DNA of 64,000 bases from Mytilus galloprovincialis (GCF_965363235.1 NC_134850.1:30778102-30842101), one strand, 5' to 3'. Counted from the first letter of the stretch, positions 12,005 through 23,583 are shown. Notes: generated by a model from the sequence alone, not told the origin. Made by a program: numbers and translations.

Positions 12005-12985
12005 TAACCCCATATGGAATTTACTGACCCCATATATATCGTATTAGGTCACTAACACACCATGTAACTAATATTATAGCCATGGATCCAGGATTTGATA
12101 AAAGGTGGTGGGGTGGCGTTACTGAGAATCATGAACTAGAGGATCTTATCTTGACACAAAATTGAATGAATTTTTCATTTGTTACTATTTTTGAAAAAAA
12201 ATAGGGAGGGGGAGAAAGTGTCCTAGTCTGAATCCACATCTGATTTTCACATTCATCTTTCATCAACTAACCAAATACTTACATATTCTTACATAATGGC
12301 CACAAACATATTCTTACACACATACTGGCTAATGTTAATATCCAATGAAGTATTCATTTTCTATAGGCTTTTTTCACAGACTTCGCAAATTCACAACAAC
12401 ACAATTTTTTTCTTAATCCACAAAAATTGATACCCACAGTCCCAAAAAAAGTTGGTACCCACAGTCCCACAAAAATTGGTACCCACAGTCCCACAAAAAT
12501 TGGTACCCACAGTCCCACAAAAGTTGGTACCCACAGTCCCACAAAAATTTTGTTTTTGTTCTTCTTTTACCAGGTCAAAAATCAAGACTCCAGTATGCTG
12601 TTTTGGGCGGCAGAGAGCGGCAAACATTTGTTAAAGTTATAAGGTTAGTTTAAGGGAAACTACTTATGGTAAATCAATAATATTTGGTATGCATTTGTTT
12701 AAGCATTGACACTAGTACATCTCCTTACCATGGCAATTATTTGGCCCTGTACAGTGTAAGTTATAATCACAATTTAATGAAGTAAATTCATTTTTTTTTT
12801 GGTTTAAGCTGAGACAGTAAAGTTTTTGTGGACTATTTTATACATTATGTTCCTGGTTTTTTTCTGTCTGTCTCTGTGTTTTTATCGGACCACAGATGAA
12901 TTATCACGTTGTGATTGGTTAAATGCCGTCACGTGGTGACCCCCTATGAAACCATATGGGGTTAGTAAGTTTCATATGGGGTTCA
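12005..12985. mobile_element. Candidate ~1-kb element bounded by 34-bp inverted CCATATGGGGTTAG repeats
   Basis: Left: 'taaccccatatgg' and 'actgaccccatata' (12007-12041). Right: 'ccatatggggttagtaagtt' then 'tcatatggggtt' (12951-12983). The two blocks are complementary over about 34 bases with about five mismatches. The right side continues into a CpG-rich block with TCACGTGGTGA and GGCGACGTC. It could be one element or two independent fragments in opposite orientation. Confidence 0.4.
12424..12550 (+). repeat. 24-bp minisatellite, five units
   Basis: Unit 'cacaaaaattggtacccaca' plus 'gtcc'. Because 24 is divisible by three, frames on both strands give eight-residue repeats; I do not regard these as proteins. 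The unit resembles the subterminal 'cacgaaaattggtacccacg' of MITE M2 at 45590-45615. Confidence 0.85.
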
Positions 12986-13129
12986 TGACGCGTTAATGGC
13001 GACGTCATCTATTAATGTTGTTGTGTTTCATTGTTTATTTTCCAACAAAACGCCGCAGAAAAAGTCTGATTTTCCTCATTTGAATGTATTTTTAGTTCAT
13101 CTTACTGTTCTATAATAAGACATGTTTAG

Positions 13130-13132
<3 letters not shown>

Positions 13133-13164
<32 letters not shown>

Positions 13165-13165
13165 A
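13133..13165 (+). repeat. Poly-A tract followed by AATTAAATTAAA
   Basis: Almost uninterrupted A-run of about 27 bases. It may be the tail of a retroposed sequence, but no body was identified upstream. Confidence 0.7.
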
Positions 13166-13204
13166 AATTAAAAAACTAGTTGATGATTTGAAGGTTGAAT
13201 GAGT

Positions 13205-13290
13205 TATAATTGTTAACCTCTGTGTCATTTGGTCCCTTGTGGAGAGTTGTCTCATTGGCCATCATACCACCATTTTTTATTTTTATATTT
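13205..13290 (-). repeat. Fragment of interspersed repeat R1 (5' end, minus)
   Basis: 'gttaacctctgtgtcatttgg', 'gagagttgtctcattggcca' and 'tcataccacc' are the reverse complement of the R1 start at 31615. Confidence 0.7.
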
Positions 13291-13922
13291 AAATTTTCCA
13301 TATTTTTTTGTTATGAAATGGTGCAAAGATATTTAACACCTTTTGGATATTTAAACCATGGTAATTTGATAACCTTTTATGATATTAGAGCATTTTACAA
13401 ATCGGGTACAAAAGTAATATGTTAACATGTCTACAATAATATAAGCTATACTGAAAACTGCTCATCCAAGTGATTGTCGCCATAAGAAAACGAAAATTAC
13501 CCCTGACAGATAAGGGGTATATATATAGTATTTCATGTAATTACCACAACTGCATTATACTTGCATAATTTGTCGAAATTCTAACAAAAGGAACATATTT
13601 TTAATTTACGATATTTGACAGTTCACACATATTCTGATGATATTTATGTGCCTTTAAATAACAGTTCTAGAAGATACAAGATGCATAAAAGATTTAAATT
13701 TTAACAGGGATATGATAAAAACTTGAAATCTGAGATATTTTTTTATGTTTGCAGATATATACAATGTATATTGCAGTCCTAACAGTTTATTATGTGTAAA
13801 TGATACCACATACAATTAAAAATTTGGGTTGATGTATACACTAGTTACTAACTTACTATGTACCTGCTTTTTTATAAGTTTTACATCTATATGCAATATT
13901 TCATTTGAATGAAAAGAATAAT

Positions 13923-14132
13923 TATTGTAAATTCAGAAATTATTGCGAGGTTTTTATAACTGCGAGAAATGCAACATGGTTTTAATCGCAATAATTTGAA
14001 CTCCCATTTTTAAATTTTTGATAGGAATTAAACAGGATTTCTCTCAATATAGCCAAAATTGAAATCACATTTTAGTAAAAAATTACAAAATCACAATACT
14101 AGATGCATGCAATAACTTCTGAATTTACAGTA
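13923..14132. mobile_element. MITE family M1 (CTGTAAATTCAGAAATTATTG ends)
   Basis: The left end 'tgtaaattcagaaattattg' is answered by 'caataacttctgaatttaca' with a flanking TA. Internal 'gcgaggtttttat' is characteristic. Further copies at 40290, 58288 and 58621, and a fragment at 28770. No ORF. The TA flank would suit a Tc1/mariner-type origin, but this is inference. Confidence 0.65.
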
Positions 14133-14179
14133 TACTTCTATTCTTCTAAACTGTGGAAAATCCTTCCATTTTTTAGTTA

Positions 14180-14452
14180 AATAAGTCAAGAGCCTGTTAT
14201 TTAGTGGTTGTCATTTTCTATTTTTTTTTTTATTGTTATTTTTATTAATCTGGCCGTTAATTTTCATGTTTGGATTGTTTTACATCTGTAATTTTGAGGG
14301 CAATTTATAGCTAAATTCTATGTGGTATGTTTTACTCATTGGTGAAGGCCTTACAATGACCTATTGTTGCTAACCATTTAGGTCATTTGGTGGCTGATGG
14401 AGAGTTGTCTCACCAGCATTCGATCATACAACATCTTATTTTTATATTTTTA
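14180..14452 (-). repeat. Interspersed repeat R1, minus copy
   Basis: Contains 'aagtcaagagcctgttattt', 'gtggttgtcat', 'ggtgaaggcc', 'gacctattgttgctaacc' and 'gagagttgtctcac', in the same order as the fuller minus copies at 28255 and 45785. Confidence 0.65.
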
Positions 14453-14532
14453 AAGTAAGGGCTAGAGCAAGATAAGTACACACCAATATGATTATTTTTA
14501 CACATTGATGGTGAATAAAGGTTGCTTCTCAT

Positions 14533-15930
14533 TCCATAAGTTATGTCCCTTGGTTTCTGCTTACAAAATTATGAGTTATGTCCCTTGGTTCCTGCTTACG
14601 AAATTATGAGTTATGTCCCTTGGTTCCTGCATACAAAATTATCAGGTATGTCCCTTCGTTCCTGCATACAAAATTATAAGGTATGTCCCTTGGTTCCTGC
14701 TTACAAAATTATGAGTTATGTCCCTTGGTTACTGCTGACAAAAAAATTGAGTTATGTCCCTTGGTTCCTGTTAACAACATTATGAGTTATGTCCCTTGGT
14801 TCCTGCTTACACAATTATGAGTTATGTCCCTTGGTACCTGCATACAAAATTATAAGTTATGTCCCTTGCTTCCTGCTTCCAAAATTATGAGTTATGTCCC
14901 TTGGTTCCTGCTTACACAATTGTTAGTTATGTTCCTTGCTTCCTGCTTACAAAATTATGAGTTGTGTCCCTTGGTTCCTGCTTACAAAATTATGAGGGAT
15001 GTCCTTTGGTTCCTGCTAACGAAATTATTAGTCAAGTCCCTTGGTTCCTGCTTACAAAATTATGAGTTTTGTCCCTTGGTTCCTGTATACAAAAGTATGA
15101 GTTATGTCCCTTGGTTCCTGCTTACAAAAAATATGAGTTATGTCCCTTGGTTCCTGCTTACGCAGTTGAGAGTTATGTCTCTTGGTTCCTGCTTACACAA
15201 TTATTAGTTATGTCCCTTGGTTCCTGCATACAAAATTATGAGTTATGTCCCTTGGTTCCTGCTTACACAATTATTAGTTATGTCCCTTGCTTCCTGCTTA
15301 CAAAATTATAAGTTATGTCCCTTGGTTCCTGCATACAAAATTATGAGTTTAATATGTCCCTTGCTTCCTGCTTACAAAATCATGAGTTATCTCTTTGTTC
15401 CTGCTTACACAATTGAGAGTTATGTCTCTTGGTTCCTGCTTACATAATTACTGGTTATGTCCCTTGGTTCCTGCATACAAAATTATAAGTTATGTCCCTT
15501 GCTTCCTGCTTACAAAATTATGAGTTATGTCCCTTTGTTCCTGCTTACAAAATTATGAGTTATGTCCCTTGGTTCCTGCTTGCACAATTGAGAGTTATGT
15601 CTCTTGGTTCCTGCTTACACACTTATTAGCTATGTCCCTTGGTTCCTGCTTACAAAATTGAAAGTTATGTCCCTTGATTCCTGCTTATAAAATTATAAGT
15701 TATGTCCTTTGGTTACTGCTTACACTATGAAGAGTTTTGTCCCTTGGTTCCTGCTTACACTATGATGAGTTTTGTCCCTTGGTTCCTGCTTACAAAATTA
15801 TAAGTTCTGTCCCTTGGTTCTTGCTTACAAAATTATCAGTTATGTGCCTGGCTTACAAAATTATCAGTTATGTCCCTTGTTTACAAAATTATTATTTATG
15901 TCCCTTGTTTACCCTATTTACAAAATTATC
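14533..15930 (+). repeat. 35-bp satellite array, about 40 units
   Basis: Unit 'atgagttatgtcccttggtt' then 'cctgcttacaaaatt', repeated with 5-20 percent divergence. Local variants carry CAC for AAA, GAGAG for ATGAG, or small indels, and the last units (after about 15840) are shortened. All three plus frames stay open for long stretches because the unit has no stop in any frame, giving spurious proteins of up to 127 residues rich in SYVPW and NYELCPLVPAY. There is no start context, splice site or codon bias for a real protein. Confidence 0.95.
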
Positions 15931-16787
15931 AAGAGCCATCCGGTCAATGATCTTTCTTCCGTGTTATCTTGACAAACATACTAGTTTAATGACAGAGTTG
16001 TTTGTTTTCTTTAAAGAGGAGCAGTCAAACACTCATTTCAGATAAAATATTTTAATTTCAATATTTTTAAGACACCATAGTACAAAGTGCAAATTATAAA
16101 ACGGTTTTCATTAATTTACAAATAAAATAATTATAATTTAAAAAAAACAAATAGCTAAATTTGCAATTCAAGAGACCAAAAAATGGTTGTTATGATTAAA
16201 AAGTTTTTTTTAAAGAATGAAATAAATTGCCCAAATCAGTATTGTCTCCCTTATCACATTTTACTGAAGCTTCTGGAATTCAATTTTGTAAATAATTTAA
16301 AACTAGAAATCCATGTACTGATTGATTCATTTATTAATTCATTCAAAATATTTAGAAAAAAGGATTTATCTTCTAAAACTGAATTAAAGGATCATAAAAC
16401 AAATCCCAATTAAACTTAACTTTTACTGAAGGAAAGCAGACAGTTCAAATGATATATACTGTTGTGGTATAGTTTAACATCATTGTTTATGTTTTTTTCG
16501 TTTAAACAAACTATATAAAGATCCCCAAGAGGTCAATACAAAATATGCTTAAAAAAAAAATAAGTAGTTGAAGGTTTTTGTTTTACTAATGAGTTATTGA
16601 ACTAATAAAAATGTCAGTAAGAAAATTTTATGCCTTTATTTATTTCAATGATCTAGATTTTTATTTCTTGAAATAGACTGAGGTATGTCATCATAAATAA
16701 CTTGAACCAACATTGTAATGGACTCACACATAGTGATCAATTGCGAATGGATTATTAAACATGCACCTCTGCACCTGTACAATGTCT
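15931..16787. other. Unique AT-rich DNA, no feature seen
   Basis: A 76-residue frame (16183-16413) is present but has no recognisable domain and composition like the surrounding DNA; I do not call it. Confidence 0.4.
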
Positions 16788-16888
16788 TTAGTTTTTCCTA
16801 GACTATTTTTGTATTGTACATGTTTTTATGCCCCACCTAGTTTTTCCTAGGCTATTTTTGTATTGTACATGTTTTTATGCCCCACCTA
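16788..16888 (+). repeat. 49-bp tandem duplication at the start of a D element
   Basis: 'agtttttcctagactatttt', 'tgtattgtacatgttttta' and 'tgccccacct' occur twice in a row. The second copy runs into family D, so the duplication includes the element's 5' edge. Confidence 0.85.
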
Positions 16889-17080
16889 TGTTTTTTGGTC
16901 TGTGTGTCTGTATGTTCATCCATTTGTTTGTCTGTCCTTCTGTCCGTCTGTTCGTCTGTCTGTTCCACTTCAGGTTAAAGTTTTTGGTGACAAGGTAGTT
17001 TTTGGTGAAGTTAAAGTCCAATCAACTTGAAACTTAGTATACATGTTCCCTAAGATATGACCTTTCTAATTTCTTTCTTC
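16830..17080 (+). mobile_element. Family D element, 3'-truncated copy D3
   Basis: TTTTTATGCCCCACCT start, 'ttggtctgtgtgtctg', a TCTG/TCCG tract, 'cacttcaggttaaag', 'caatcaacttgaaacttagt' and 'acatgttccctaag'. It breaks off after 'gacctttctaat' and lacks the GGGGCAT and 3' hairpin. Confidence 0.65.
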
Positions 17081-17089
17081 AGCCATACC

Positions 17090-17410
17090 GATGCATATTT
17101 TATTAGCTTTTCCTTAACCTGTACATACTGTATCAGCTCCCTTTACATCTGTGTATGTTTTTGATGAGCTATCTCTTTAGCTGTACACATTTTTATCAGC
17201 TCTTCCTTAACCTGTACATATTGTATCAACTCTCTTTGCATCTGTGTATGTTTTTGATGAGGTATCTCTTTAGCTGTACACATTTTTATCAGCTCCCTTT
17301 ACATCTGTCTATGTTTTTGATGAGCCATCTCTTTAGCTGTACACATTTTTATCAGCTCTTCCTTAGCCTGTACATATTGTATCAGCTCCCTTTGCATCTG
17401 TGTATTTTTT
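17090..17410 (+). repeat. ~92-bp tandem array, left part
   Basis: Unit includes 'gatgagctatctctttagct', 'gtacacatttttatcagctc', 'ttccttaacctgtacatatt' and 'gcatctgtgtatgttttt'. The array is interrupted at a T-run by element B1 and continues at 19232. Open frames here are repeat artefacts. Confidence 0.9.
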
Positions 17411-19231
17411 AGCTCACCTGGCCCGAAGGGCCAAGTGAGCTTTTCTCATCACTTGGTGTCCGTCGTCCGTCGTCGTCCGTCGTCGTCCGTCGTCGTCGTC
17501 GTCCGTCGTCGTTAACTTTTACAAAAATCTTCTCCTCTGAAACTACTGGGCCAAATCAAACCAAACTTGGCCACAATCATCATTGGGGTATCTAGTTTAA
17601 AAAATGTGTGGCGTGACCCGGTCAACCAACCAAGATGGCCGCCACAGCTAAAAATAGAACATAGGGGTAAAATGCAGTTTTTGGCTTATAACTCAAAAAC
17701 CAAAGCATTTAGAGCAAATCTGACATGGGGTAAAAATGTTTATCAGGTCAAGATCTATCTGCCCTGAAATTTTCAGATGAATCGGTCAATTGGTTGTTGG
17801 GTTGCTGCCCCTGAATTGGTAATTTTGAAGAAATTTTGCTGTTTTTGGTTATTATCTTGAATATTATTATAGTTAGAGATAAACTGTAAACAGCAATAAT
17901 GTTCAGCAAAGTAAGATCTACAAATAAGTCAACATGACCAAAATGGTCAGTTGACCCGTTTAGGAGTTATTGCCCTTTATAGTCAATTTTTAACCATTTT
18001 TCGTTAATTAAAGTAATCTTTTACAAAAATCTTCTCCTCTGAAACTACTTGGCCAAATTAATCCAAACTTGGCCACAATCATCTTTGGGGTATCTAGTTT
18101 AAAAAATGTGTGGCGTGACCTGGTCAATCAACCAAGATGGCCGCCACGGCTAAAAATAGAACAAAGGGGTAAAATGCAGTTTTTGGCTTATAACTCAAAA
18201 ACCAAAGCATTTTGAGGAAATCTGACATGGGATAAAAATGTTTATCAGGTCAAGATCTATCTGCCCTAAAATTTTCAGATGAATCGGTCAATTGGTTGTT
18301 GGGTTGCTGCCCCTGAATTGGTAATTTTGAGGAAATTTTGCTGTTTTTGGTTATTATCTTGAATATTATTATAGATAGAGATAAACTGTAAACAGCAATA
18401 ATGTTCAGCAAAGTAAGATCTACAAATAAGTCAACATGACCAAAATGGTCAGTTGACCCGTTTAGGAGTTATTGCCCTTTATAGTCAATTTTTAACCATT
18501 TTTCGTAAATTAAAGTAATCTTTTACAAAAATCTTCTCCTCTGAAACTACTTGGCCAAATTAATCCAAACTTGGCCACAATCATCTTTGGGGTATCTAGT
18601 TTAAAAAATGTGTGGCGTGACCTGGTCAACCAACCAAGATGGCCGCCACCGCTAAAAATAGAACATAGGGGTAAAATGCAGTTTTTGGCTTATAACTCAA
18701 AAACCAAAGCATTTTGAGGAAATCTGACAGGGGATAAAAATGTTTATCAGGTCAAGAACTATCTGCCCTGAAATTTTCAGATGAATCGGTCAATCGGTTG
18801 TTGGGTTGCTGCCCCTGAATTGGTAATTTTGAAGAAATTTTGCTGTTTTTGGTTATTATCTTGAATATTATTATAGTTAGAGATAAACTGTAAACAGCAA
18901 TAATGTTCAGCAAAGTAAGATCTACAAATAAGTCAACATGACCTAAATGGTCAATTGACCCCTTAAGGAGTTATTGCCCTTTATAGTCAATTTTTAACAA
19001 TTTTCATTAATTTGGTAAATTTATGTAAATTTTTACCAAATATAGTTCTCTGTTACTAATGGGCAAAGTTCATGATAGATATAATTGTAAGAAGCAAAAT
19101 CGTTCAGTAAAGTAAGAACTTCAAACACATCACCATCACCAAAATACAATTTTGTCATGAATCCATTTGTGTCCTTTGTTTAATATGCACATAGACCAAG
19201 GTGAGCGACACAGGCTCTTTAGAGCCTCTAG
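17411..19231 (+). mobile_element. Family B Helitron/HINE-like element, copy B1 (best copy)
   Basis: Starts AGCTCACCTGGCCCGAAGGG, whose complement CCAAGTGAGCTT closes a long 5' hairpin. 'atcacttggtgtcc' and a GTC/GTCC microsatellite (17459-17515) follow. Three tandem internal units have 'tctcctctgaaactact' at 17531, 18033 and 18535, an exact 502-bp spacing. The 3' end has GTGAGC (a repeat of the 5' right arm), the hairpin GGCTCTTTAGAGCC and CTAG followed by TTT. Flanks are TTTTTT and TTT inside the 92-bp array, so there is no target duplication. No Rep-helicase ORF. Confidence 0.8.
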
Positions 19232-19485
19232 TTTGATGAGCTATCTCTTTAGCTGTACACATTTTTATCACCTCTTCCTTTACCTGTACATATTGTATCA
19301 GCTCTCTTTACATCTGTGTATTTTTTTGATGAGGTATCTCTTTAGCTGTACACATTTTTATCAGCTCTTCCTTAATCTGTACATATTGTAGCAGCTCCCT
19401 TTACATCTGTGTATGTTTTTGATGAGCTATCTCTAATGATGTACATGGTTTTATCAGCTCTTTCTTAACCTATACAGCTCTCTTT
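19232..19485 (+). repeat. ~92-bp tandem array, right part
   Basis: Continues the array of 17090-17410: 'gatgagctatctctttagct' resumes immediately after B1. The units decay toward 'ctctttgcatat' near 19480. Confidence 0.9.
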
Positions 19486-19849
19486 GCATATATTTTTTTT
19501 TACTATATTTTTACTATTTGCATGCTTTAATCTTTTCTTTGCATTTTTAACTTGTACATTACTAATCATTCTTTCTGATACTGACCTCAGTTAGAGTCAG
19601 TACAACAATAAGATTAGAGAATTTACAAAAAAAGTATTGCAAATATTTGCCTAGATACTGACGTCAAGGCCATGGTTTATACCTCTATTAATTGTTATAT
19701 TTAACTAAATGTCCTACTTTAACTATGTCTTTTACCACATATTTATTTTAGTTGTTTTTGTAAACGCTAGCTATAAATAATTACATCTCAATAATACAAG
19801 CAATTAATAAGAAATAAACAGTGTTTTACACCAGATATAATTGTCTTTT
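19486..19849. other. Unique AT-rich DNA, no feature seen
   Basis: Nothing recognisable beyond AT-rich sequence. Confidence 0.4.
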
Positions 19850-20160
19850 AGTACAATTGCGACCGGTAAAGGTGATACCTATGTACAAGAATGAGGAAGC
19901 TACAAGACAATCGTAGTGGGCGTTGGTTGTGTTATTTTTAAAGACAAGATGGCTGGCCTCCATGTTAACCAAATGATCTCTAAGTCATATTAAGTAACTG
20001 GATTAAAATCAGTGTCATTATTTTACACACAAATTTCATCAAACAAATGAATTGAAGATGTTAATGTCGTAACTGATCGTCACTTTGTGGTAATATACCG
20101 AGTGACCCAGCAGGCCGTATGGCGTCGTCTTATGTTGTTCCGTAAATGTCATTCTTGCTA
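19850..20160 (+). promoter_or_regulatory. CpG-enriched block, possible promoter
   Basis: Against an AT-rich background this stretch holds 'ttgcgaccggtaaagg', 'gtagtgggcgttggttg', 'aagacaagatggctgg' (similar to the AAGATGGCGGC class of promoter motif), 'cgatcgt'-like CpGs and 'ccgtatggcgtcgtc'. It lies about 3 kb upstream of the candidate coding exon at 23083. No TATA box is evident. Promoter function is inference from composition and position. Confidence 0.25.
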
Positions 20161-21571
20161 TTAGTCAGGGACTTTGATATATAGATTTGAATTATCCATT
20201 ACTTAACAAATGATGTATTTGCGTACAAAAACTCAAATAAAATTTTAACAAAAAAGATTTAAGGTAAAATTTAGGGGAAATTCATATTGACGGCAGCATT
20301 CCCACAACACACATTTATAAAAAATAGGCACATAGAGAGCACCTTGCTGTATCCCTTCAACTTATTCCCTGCTTTTTTTTCATTAAATTTCCTTGAGTCT
20401 TTAAAGACAATTTATCTTCTTGTTGAAGAATTTCTCTTCTTTCATTTTCTAAGAAATTGATTTTGAAATGTACTTTTTTTTTCTTTTCTATGTTTTTGAT
20501 TTTTCAAAAGATTTTTTTTTTCTTAATTTTTTATGTTACTTATATATTTGTCAGTGATTTTTATTATGTTTCTTTTGTTAGATTGAACAGTGCTATGTTT
20601 GGGATTTTTGTTCCAATGGTAGGAAAGTTTAAAGACAAATAACAGATTCCCTATTGATTTTTTTTATGGGAAAGAGGTGAGTAATGAAAAAAAGTTAAAT
20701 AAAAAGAAAGACTTATATATTTTTAAATAACATGATGAAGAAAAAACAAAAAACCCAAACTACCCTTTAAAAGTAAAAAAAACAACATGATTAAATTTAA
20801 AATTCACAGAAAGTAAAAAGATTACAATTAAAAAACGATATGCAGTAAAATGATATTTAACCCCCCCCCCCCCCCCAAAAAAAAAACAACAAAAAAAAAA
20901 AAAACACTAATAAAACATCAACTGTAAAATAAAACTAATTTAACTAAACTTACCTATATAAAAAAAAATTATACTAAAATTACCTTTTTGACAAGAAAAA
21001 TAACAAACACACATTTGATAAGTACAAGTTATAAGAAATAAATAAAAATGTAATGTAAGAGCTAGGAAAATTTGAGTGTTAGCTGTAAACTGAAAAAAAT
21101 AGTCTCTTTAAAAATTAACTGTTAATGATGAATTGTTATTTTTATTAAATGGCAAAAAAATTTACCTATTTTGCAGCTAAATTTGATAAAGTATTGATTG
21201 TTTCAGATTACATGTATAACTAGATGCTTTATGAATGTCAATAAAATTTCATTATCTAGTACGAACATATATAAAATTAGGAATTTCTAGACAGATTTGT
21301 ATCAGATTAAATAATAAAGTATATATTACATAACAAACCATTGATCGATTCTAAATTAATCCTTAGGATTTCCCATATTTAGGATTAATCATCATGTTAC
21401 AAAAGATTAGAGGGAAAAATATAGATTCTACCACTGTATCGAGTGTGATAAAATATTTATCTACTAGAGACAGTTAAATTTTCAAATTTAAAACACAAGA
21501 CTTGCCAAGCATTTTAAATGACATAATTAGCTGTCGAGAGTGGACAAGTTTTGGTTACTCTGATAATTTTC
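20161..21571. other. AT-rich DNA with homopolymers
   Basis: Contains a C-run then A-run (about 20861-20905) and long A- and T-rich segments. The short frames are homopolymer-driven. No gene seen. Confidence 0.4.
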
Positions 21572-22310
21572 AGCTCACCTGGCCCAAAGGGCGAAGTGAG
21601 CTTTTCTCATCACTTGGCTTCCATCTTCCGTCGTCATTAACTTTTACAAAAATCTTCTCTGAAACTACTGAGACAAATTTAACCAATCTTGTCCTTTATC
21701 AACATTTGGGTATTTAGTTTAAAAAATGTGTCTGATGACCCCACCTGCGAACCAAGATGGCCAACATAGCTAAAAATAGTACATATGGTAAAATGCAGTT
21801 TTTGGCTCATATCTCTGAAACCAAAGCATTTAGAGCAAATCTGACTGGGGTTATATTGTTCATTAGGTCAAGATCTATCTGCCCTGAAATTTTCAGACCA
21901 TTTAGGCAACCAGTTGTTGGGTTGCTGCCCCTGAATTGATAATTTTAAGAAAATTTTGCAGCTTTTGGTTATTATCTTGAATATTATTATAGATAGAGAT
22001 AAACTGTAAACAGCAATTATGTACAGCAAAATAAGACCTAAAAATAAGTCAACATGACCAAAATGGTCAATTGACCCCCTAAGGAGTTATTGCCCTTTAT
22101 AGTCAATTTTCAACAATTTTCAACAATTTTGTAAATTTTTACAAAATATTTTCCACTGAAACTACTGGGCCAAGTTCATTATAAATAGAGATAACTGAAA
22201 GCAGCAAGAATGTTCAATAAAGTAAGATCTACAAACACATCACCATCACCAAAACACAATTTTGTCATAAATCCATCTGTGAGCGACACAGGCTCTGCAG
22301 AGCCTTAGTT
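21572..22310 (+). mobile_element. Family B element, single-unit copy B2
   Basis: AGCTCACCTGGCCCAAAGGG with its complement starts it; the microsatellite is reduced to 'cttccgtcgtc'. Only one internal unit is present ('tcttctctgaaactact' once). The end has GTGAGCGACA, the hairpin AGGCTCTGCAGAGCCT and TAGTT. A natural comparison with the three-unit B1 and two-unit B3. Confidence 0.75.
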
Positions 22311-23082
22311 AAAGATATATATGCAAACAATCTTAATCCTTCTTTTCAAATGACCTGTAAAAAGATGTTTTTCTATTAATGTCATCAGGTAATGTTACCT
22401 TTTTTCAAGACATCACAAAAGGAATTTCAGATTAAAGCAAGAAAATTTGACATCATAATCCAATTTTGAACAATGAAGATCTGAGATCAAATGGTCCAGA
22501 CATTGATTAAAAAAACCCTTAACAGGTCATGGAAAAGTATAAATCTAGTAAGGATTAGAGAAAATGGTTTATACCATAGCTGCAGATTAAAAAAAACAAA
22601 CTTAAGAGATTTTGATGAAAGCATTGAGTACCATGAGGATATATATTTAAGTTTGCAGCCAATTTAATTTCTGTTTTTTGAAACAAATGACAACCACTGA
22701 ATAACAGACTCCTGACAGTCAAATACAGAATGTCTGTATAAGGGTATTGTTCATATATGTACTGCTCAATTTGCACAAAATCTGCAGTAAATTTGCAAAC
22801 AATAAAAATTAGCCATCGATAAGGTAAATAAATAAGTCATAGCTATATAGATTAGGATTCTTATACAATCATGCCATGGATTTGGGATGGATGGCATGAC
22901 GTCATATTTGCCATAAAATAAGATTCTGAAATAGATTTGAGTCCTACATTTATATTCTTTCATAAATGTTAATCTTGCTGAAGGCTTGATGAAGAATTTT
23001 GTTACATCACCATTGAGATGTTTTGAAAAGGGATTCCTCAGGTTTAGTTTATCATGTTTATGCTTAAAATTTATAATTTCAG
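22311..23082. other. Unique DNA upstream of the candidate exon
   Basis: No repeat recognised. The short minus-strand frames (22555-22963) have no recognisable domains. Confidence 0.4.
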
Positions 23083-23168
23083 AAAATGTTTGCTAAATTG
23101 ACATTGACAAGATGCGGCTTCCAGAAATTAAAAATGTCAGCAAATAGATATATTTCCAGTTTATGGAG
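23083..23168 (+). CDS. Candidate coding exon with mitochondrial-presequence-like start
   Basis: Acceptor 'ttataatttcag' ends at 23082 and donor GAG|GTAAGT begins at 23169. ATG at 23086 opens a frame of 27 complete codons plus two bases (phase 2), beginning MFAKLTLTRCGF and ending NRYISSLW. It contains no Asp or Glu, several Arg/Lys and Ser/Thr, and an R-x-x-S-S pattern, all typical of mitochondrial targeting peptides. The 40-bp candidate exon at 31547 fits its phase and continues the same composition. I do not recognise the protein. It could be a chance pair of splice signals. Confidence 0.4.
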
Positions 23169-23302
23169 GTAAGTCTTCTTATGTATGTTATTTTTAAGTA
23201 AACATTGGAGTAAAACTGTATAAAAGAGAGGAAAAATATATCAAGGGGATATTAAATTTCAGAAGTAAAAAAATAAACAGACAACACAATGGCAAATAAC
23301 AA

Positions 23303-23583
23303 TTAAGGTGGTACCTAACACTTTCACTAAAATTAATTTGGCTCATTTAATTTTGATAAAATTTTGACAAAGTATTTACTTTGACCCTTCAACAAAAATA
23401 TAAAAATTTCAAAAATTTTGAACCGACCCTTTTGTCAGAAAAATTACACTGGTTATATAACAGTTTGACAAACACCAATTTTGATCTTTGAGAAGCTTAT
23501 TATTCCCTTTACAACACAATGGAATTAAAACGTTTAGCTGACTTTACAGAGTTATCTCCCTGTAGTGTTAGGTACCACCTTAA
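23303..23583. mobile_element. MITE with TTAA target sites and 16-bp perfect TIRs
   Basis: GGTGGTACCTAACACT (23307) is perfectly answered by AGTGTTAGGTACCACC (ends 23579), and TTAA flanks both ends (23303-23306, 23580-23583). The interior is 273 bp in all and non-coding. TTAA duplication is the hallmark of piggyBac-type elements; with no transposase seen the assignment stays provisional. Confidence 0.8.

Noticed and set aside
14533..15930. CRISPR array
   Set aside because: Units are directly adjacent without unique spacers, and the sequence is eukaryotic.
14543..16045. Series of 66-127-residue ORFs rich in VPWFLLT and CPLVPAY
   Set aside because: Frames of the 35-bp satellite; the same motifs appear in every frame.
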